DNA from: Pyxicephalus adspersus
Taxonomy: Eukaryota; Chordata; Amphibia; Anura; Pyxicephalidae
Direction: 5' to 3'
DNA: 64,000 nucleotides
Assembly: GCF_032062135.1 (NCBI RefSeq)
Contig: NC_092862.1
Span: 94,197,279 to 94,261,278, forward strand
The position numbers were made by a program, and so were the translations under genes. Positions 59,951 to 64,000 of the stretch are shown here, piece after piece. Position 1 is the stretch's first letter; the number at the start of each line of letters is the position of its first letter. The notes beneath the pieces are model-generated. The model saw only the letters and a list, made by a program, of their open reading frames with translations. It was not told the origin of the DNA and made no database searches.

Positions 59951-60939
59951 AAAATAAATCTTATCCATATGGAACTTCTTACTTCCACCAATATATGATA
60001 AATAATAGACACTGATTATTGAGTAAGGTGAGAGATTTACAGGATAGAAGAGGTCAGAAATACTTGGGAGGAAGGGTTTAGTCAGTGTTCCTTGAAATTA
60101 TCTTTACCCTTTAAAGTATTGGTGTTGTCTCTGCAATACATATTGCAGGTGTGTCCTGGTGGAAGTGAATTCTGCCACACATTCTTTTTGCAAAATTTGA
60201 CTTCAGATCTGGCCTTTTACCTCCAGGTTCCTGTACCAAAATTGTGATTTGCATGACCGAGTGCACTAGCTTTTTGGGATCACCAGGTGCTTGAGCATCA
60301 ATAAAATTATATTCTTGCACCTGTGAGTACCTGTTTTTATTTCCTGGTATGCATTTCATTTATTTTGACACACTACCAGTTTTCTTTGAGTTTATATTTC
60401 ATACAGTAAAGGTGTACATATCACTTATATATTTATCACCCATTTACATGCTTATAAGTGGTACAGACACCCCTTTCCCAGAGTTAATTTGGTGGCTGCT
60501 GTGTTGTAATCATTTATGTTTGTCTAAATTTCAAATTCTTTTTTAGGGACTATTTTTTCCTTAGCTGATCCATTAAAACATGCATGTTTGACTTGTTGGT
60601 GAAAATCCCTAGTTAAGCATATATTACTCTGCTCCACTGCTTGTACAAAAAGAACAAAAAGACAAAGTTTTCACTGAAGTTTGGCTTTATTCTTTTTAAA
60701 ATGAACACTGACTTGCTGGACAAGTGTGAAGTTTATGTCTCCCCACAAGCCACCTGATAACCATCTATTTTCAGCAGTAGTTATCACAAACATCTTCAAA
60801 TTACAGTCACCATAGAACAAGTTTTTGTAGGAATTAGTTATGTTTTTTTTTAAATAAAGCATAACCAAAACCCACAATCAATTCTTGCTTTTGTGTGAAA
60901 TAGGTAAATGTTTAGGTGTCTTTGCTGTGAAAATTTTTT

Positions 60940-61500
60940 TTGATCTTGCAAAAAGCCCCTCTGCCATTCCAGATGAATGTTCATTGTATAAATTTAAGCT
61001 TGACTGTAAATGAACATGCATGAGCTATGAGATCATAGACTGCTAATGTAACCTGGCAGCTTCAAACCAGAAGCATCATTTCTTCCATTCTCTTGCAAAA
61101 CCAGACCCCAAGCAATTCAAACAAGTCAAAACTCTTATACCATAATAAGACCGATCCTTGTTTGTGAATTCAGTTCCTTTTGCATGCTGTAACTATTCTT
61201 TTTGCAGCTGAAAGTATGAATAAACCTGTGCATGTATCAAAGGGATGGGCACTAGGCTGGAGCTAGTGTCAGTAACTTGCTGAGACAGAATACTGCGCTT
61301 CCATATTCATCCCAAGAACTTGACAGAGTGAAGCTTTCCTCTTCAAACTGGTACATTAAAGGTTCAATACTCACTGCTACTGTGAAAATGCCAGCTGGAG
61401 AAATAGATCCTGAAGAGTTTTGCATTGCAGTTTATAAAGGGACCCGAGATAAAAGAATTATCAGAAAAGGACAGAAATTCACACCAAAGGGATAATTCCT
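60940..61500. promoter_or_regulatory. Candidate conserved block with an open frame
   Basis: Complex repeat-free sequence including AACATGCATGAGC, CTGCTAATGTAACC, TTTTGCATTGCAG and GAATTATCAGAAAAGG. A 72-codon plus-strand frame at 61277-61495 gives a protein-like translation (charged, e.g. KMPAGEIDPEEFCIAVYKGT), but no family is recognised and no flanking splice pair with consistent phase was established. Non-coding conserved DNA is preferred; an unannotated exon or a pseudogene fragment cannot be ruled out. Confidence 0.3.
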
Positions 61501-64000
61501 TTGCTGTTTTACCAAAGAACAGTCTTACATACATCCATTATTTGCATTAACATATATTTTGTTCAGTCTTTATGAATTACTTTATAAATTATGTAGAGCA
61601 TGTGAATGAATACTGGTTGTCACAAAAGTGTGGATTTTATCTATTGCCTATTTCTAGCTCTTTCATCATCACTAAGATAAAATTTAGAGAGAAGGCAGGT
61701 TCAGCAGACTTTTGCTAGTGATAGTACCACATGTAAATGTGTTATAGTTGCAGTAGAATGTTAAAGGCATTGCATAGGCTAATACATAGACCAGAACTAT
61801 GTAAAGCATTGCCCCAAAGGATTTCCTAGATGTGGTGGCTGCATTCCTTTTCAGAATAGGAACATTTTCAGGAGATATGGAATATTACTGTTGATTGTGC
61901 CAAAATGCAATCACCTTTGTCACGTCCTATGAGCACAAAAGAAAGCACACACATCCATATATTTCTTGATGGACTGGGAAGCTGCAATAAATTAAAAGTT
62001 TGCTTTTGGGTGTAGATATTTAATGCAGAAATGACTAGAGATCAACCTGTTTAACTGATACTGGGTATAATTTACCAAAGTATATTTGAATTTGAGATGT
62101 TTTCAATTAAAACAACTCCTAACTCACCCACTCCAGCATATAATCATATTCCTGCTCAGTGGTAGCATACCTGCAACATGATTGGATTTTTCTAATATTG
62201 GTTGGGCTGGCTGTCTTGCATGGGTTAATCAGTTTTTATTCGCTTTTCACATAGGAACAATATGTCATGAAGTGTGTACTGATATTGCTTAAAAGTGACT
62301 ATAAAAACATGCAGAGTTGGTAGAACATGTTTTTTTAGTGGGTTATATAGTGTGTATGCAAATATGCATGCTGTGACCACAGGCAGCATACATGCACAAT
62401 TGTACACACAACTTGTAAGTTCATGTTTTTTTTTTAAATCAAAAATACCCATTCTTACATTCTGAGAGCAGAGTAGATGCTGCTTCATTCTGTGATGCAT
62501 AAGATATTTATACTTAGTAAGTAGTAAGTACTATTGGGAGTGATAATGTTGCTTATCACATTTTATATTTTTTTATTTTCATGTTTATATGGATAAAAAT
62601 GCTATTAAGTGATGGGAATTTAAAAAGAAAGCTTGCCTGTGCTCTGTAACTTTCCATTTTAGCACTTCAGATGCTTGTGTTCCAGCAATCTCTTCTTAAT
62701 TCATCAGTCTTCATATACTATATAACTTCTAATATATGGAAAATATTCAGATATAAAAAATAAAGATATCAAAACAGTTCTGTAGGCAGAAGCTCAACAC
62801 AAACATTTGGGATAAAAATTGCTGCATCATAATGTACTTGTATGGAAAAGTTAAAAGATACATCTTTCCTGCATCTTCTGCATTTAAGGGCATAAAGGTC
62901 ATTATCCTTTTGGTGAGATACTTGGGGAACAAAAAGTAACCCATTTCCCACAAGCAGATGCTCCTGTTCAGTGTGAAATTTAAGATAATTATTGTTTCTT
63001 GATTTAGCTAGAAGGATCATAATGTCACACAGAAGACCAGGGAAATAAAGTATATAAAATTGAAGCCCCCCTCCCTGTTCAGTTACAATTTTTAGTATTA
63101 TACAGCTATATTACTCAACCATTTTATTTTAGGGTTCCCATTAATGCAACATTGATGCATATGGCCTACAAAACAGTATTTTCAATGTGGTCTGCAAGGG
63201 GGTCAAGGTTGTATGCATTGAACAAGCATTAAGGCTTTACCAGGTCAGGTAGGGTGTTTGCTGTGTGCACCAACATTCAAATCCCTGTATAGCCTCCATA
63301 GCGATTTCTATTTTTTCTTGTGAATTTTATTTCAGTAAATCAGGTTAAATATTTCAAGAATTGACATGTCTGCTTTCAAAAGGTGCTAATATATCTTTTG
63401 TTAAGCTGATTCTGATATTTAACAAGCAAAGTTTTACTCCTTTTGTTTATACTTAAATCAACCAGTAAAGACCATGTGCATTTATTTCTGCAATAAGAGT
63501 AAAAATTTGTTTGATGTGGTTCTTAGTTCTGACCTTTAAAAAGCACATTCCACATACCTTTGTCATATGTGACCCACATAACTTTTCGAAGGTGCCCTGA
63601 CAGGCCCCTCAAATGCTTTAGCTGTATAAAGGCAATATAAATCTTTTTATATCAATTGTAAGCCTAGGTTTAGCACTTGATCTATGTCCACAAACTATGG
63701 ATATGCCATAATGAACCACATATTAGTCAGGATAGTACTACAGGCAGTAAAGGAACTTTCAAAGAGCTAAAGGTTTACAGATGTCATAAATCTTGCAAAG
63801 GAATGCAGATTGTGTGGATTCTCACCTCAAACTTCATTCATATTTCAGATAGAAGGCGCCACGGGCTTCCGTTTCTTGTGTTCCCTTTGCATTGAGTAGA
63901 TCGTCATCAGCAAATATGTTTAGAGCAAACAGATCAACATTTGTCGCATAACCAATGTAGCATTGGAGTACAGAGAAATGGAATCTGCAGTCCCCCATAT

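Larger units (their letters stand above)
49511..64000 (+). other. GLI3: GLI3 intron 3 (5' part, runs off window)
   Basis: Begins with GTAAGT. No acceptor followed by the expected next coding segment (HLFPAFHPPVP-like) was found before the window end, so intron 3 is at least 14.5 kb and exon 4 lies outside. It contains the hAT and piggyBac-like elements, an assembly gap, TA arrays and candidate regulatory blocks listed separately. Stretches with nothing specific recognised are 49520-50390, 50730-51180, 51540-52240, 52370-53350, 53460-54000, 54270-55470, 55810-56310, 57990-58820, 58970-59390, 59960-60930 and 61500-64000. Confidence 0.85.

Noticed and set aside
49511..64000. GLI3 exon 4 within the window
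   Set aside because: No segment encoding the expected HLFPAFHPPVP-like sequence with an acceptor was found; intron 3 appears to run off the end.

Overview
This is a eukaryotic, non-bacterial window: AT-rich vertebrate intronic and intergenic DNA with two unmistakable protein-coding exons. Both belong to GLI3, the zinc-finger transcription factor of Hedgehog signalling. The first coding exon (18272-18395, residues 1-41) and the next exon (49268-49510, residues 42-122) have canonical splice sites, matching phase-1 junctions and near-colinear similarity to the vertebrate GLI3 N-terminus. The interspersed repeats point to an amphibian, most likely a frog. They include a V-SINE with a tRNA-like head and a tail ending in GCGCTATATAAATA plus (TAA)n, many solo copies of that tail, and several palindromic MITE families. 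The species cannot be named from the sequence alone.

Layout. 1-6.5 kb: upstream intergenic DNA with repeats (SINE tail, V-SINE, a repeat carrying a hammerhead-like core, a duplicated 65-bp motif). 6.55-7.2 kb: GC-richer, CCAAT-containing probable promoter and non-coding exon 1, with a GTGAGT donor at 7197. 7.2-18.2 kb: intron 1. 18.23-18.40 kb: exon 2 (5'UTR end plus first coding segment). 18.4-49.27 kb: intron 2, about 31 kb. 49.27-49.51 kb: exon 3. 49.51-64 kb: start of intron 3, which runs off the window; exon 4, the DNA-binding zinc fingers and the rest of the protein are not here.

No other gene is supported. All long open frames outside the two exons look like chance frames in AT-rich DNA, simple repeats or the N gap. 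Several stretches of complex, non-repetitive sequence rich in homeodomain-, SOX/TCF- and GATA-like motifs stand out within the introns. They are reported as candidate conserved non-coding elements (CNEs), because GLI3 introns in vertebrates are known to hold tissue-specific enhancers. This is inference: no alignment was run.

The best-supported structural findings are transposons defined directly by the sequence. They are a 329-bp hAT-type element with a perfect 8-bp target duplication (51196-51524), a TA-flanked 805-bp element containing an internal 12-copy minisatellite (46975-47779), and a TTAA-flanked element with a 52-bp near-perfect GC-rich palindrome next to a 418-base assembly gap (56415-57296). 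Two palindromic MITE families are also present, one with two near-complete copies and a fragment.
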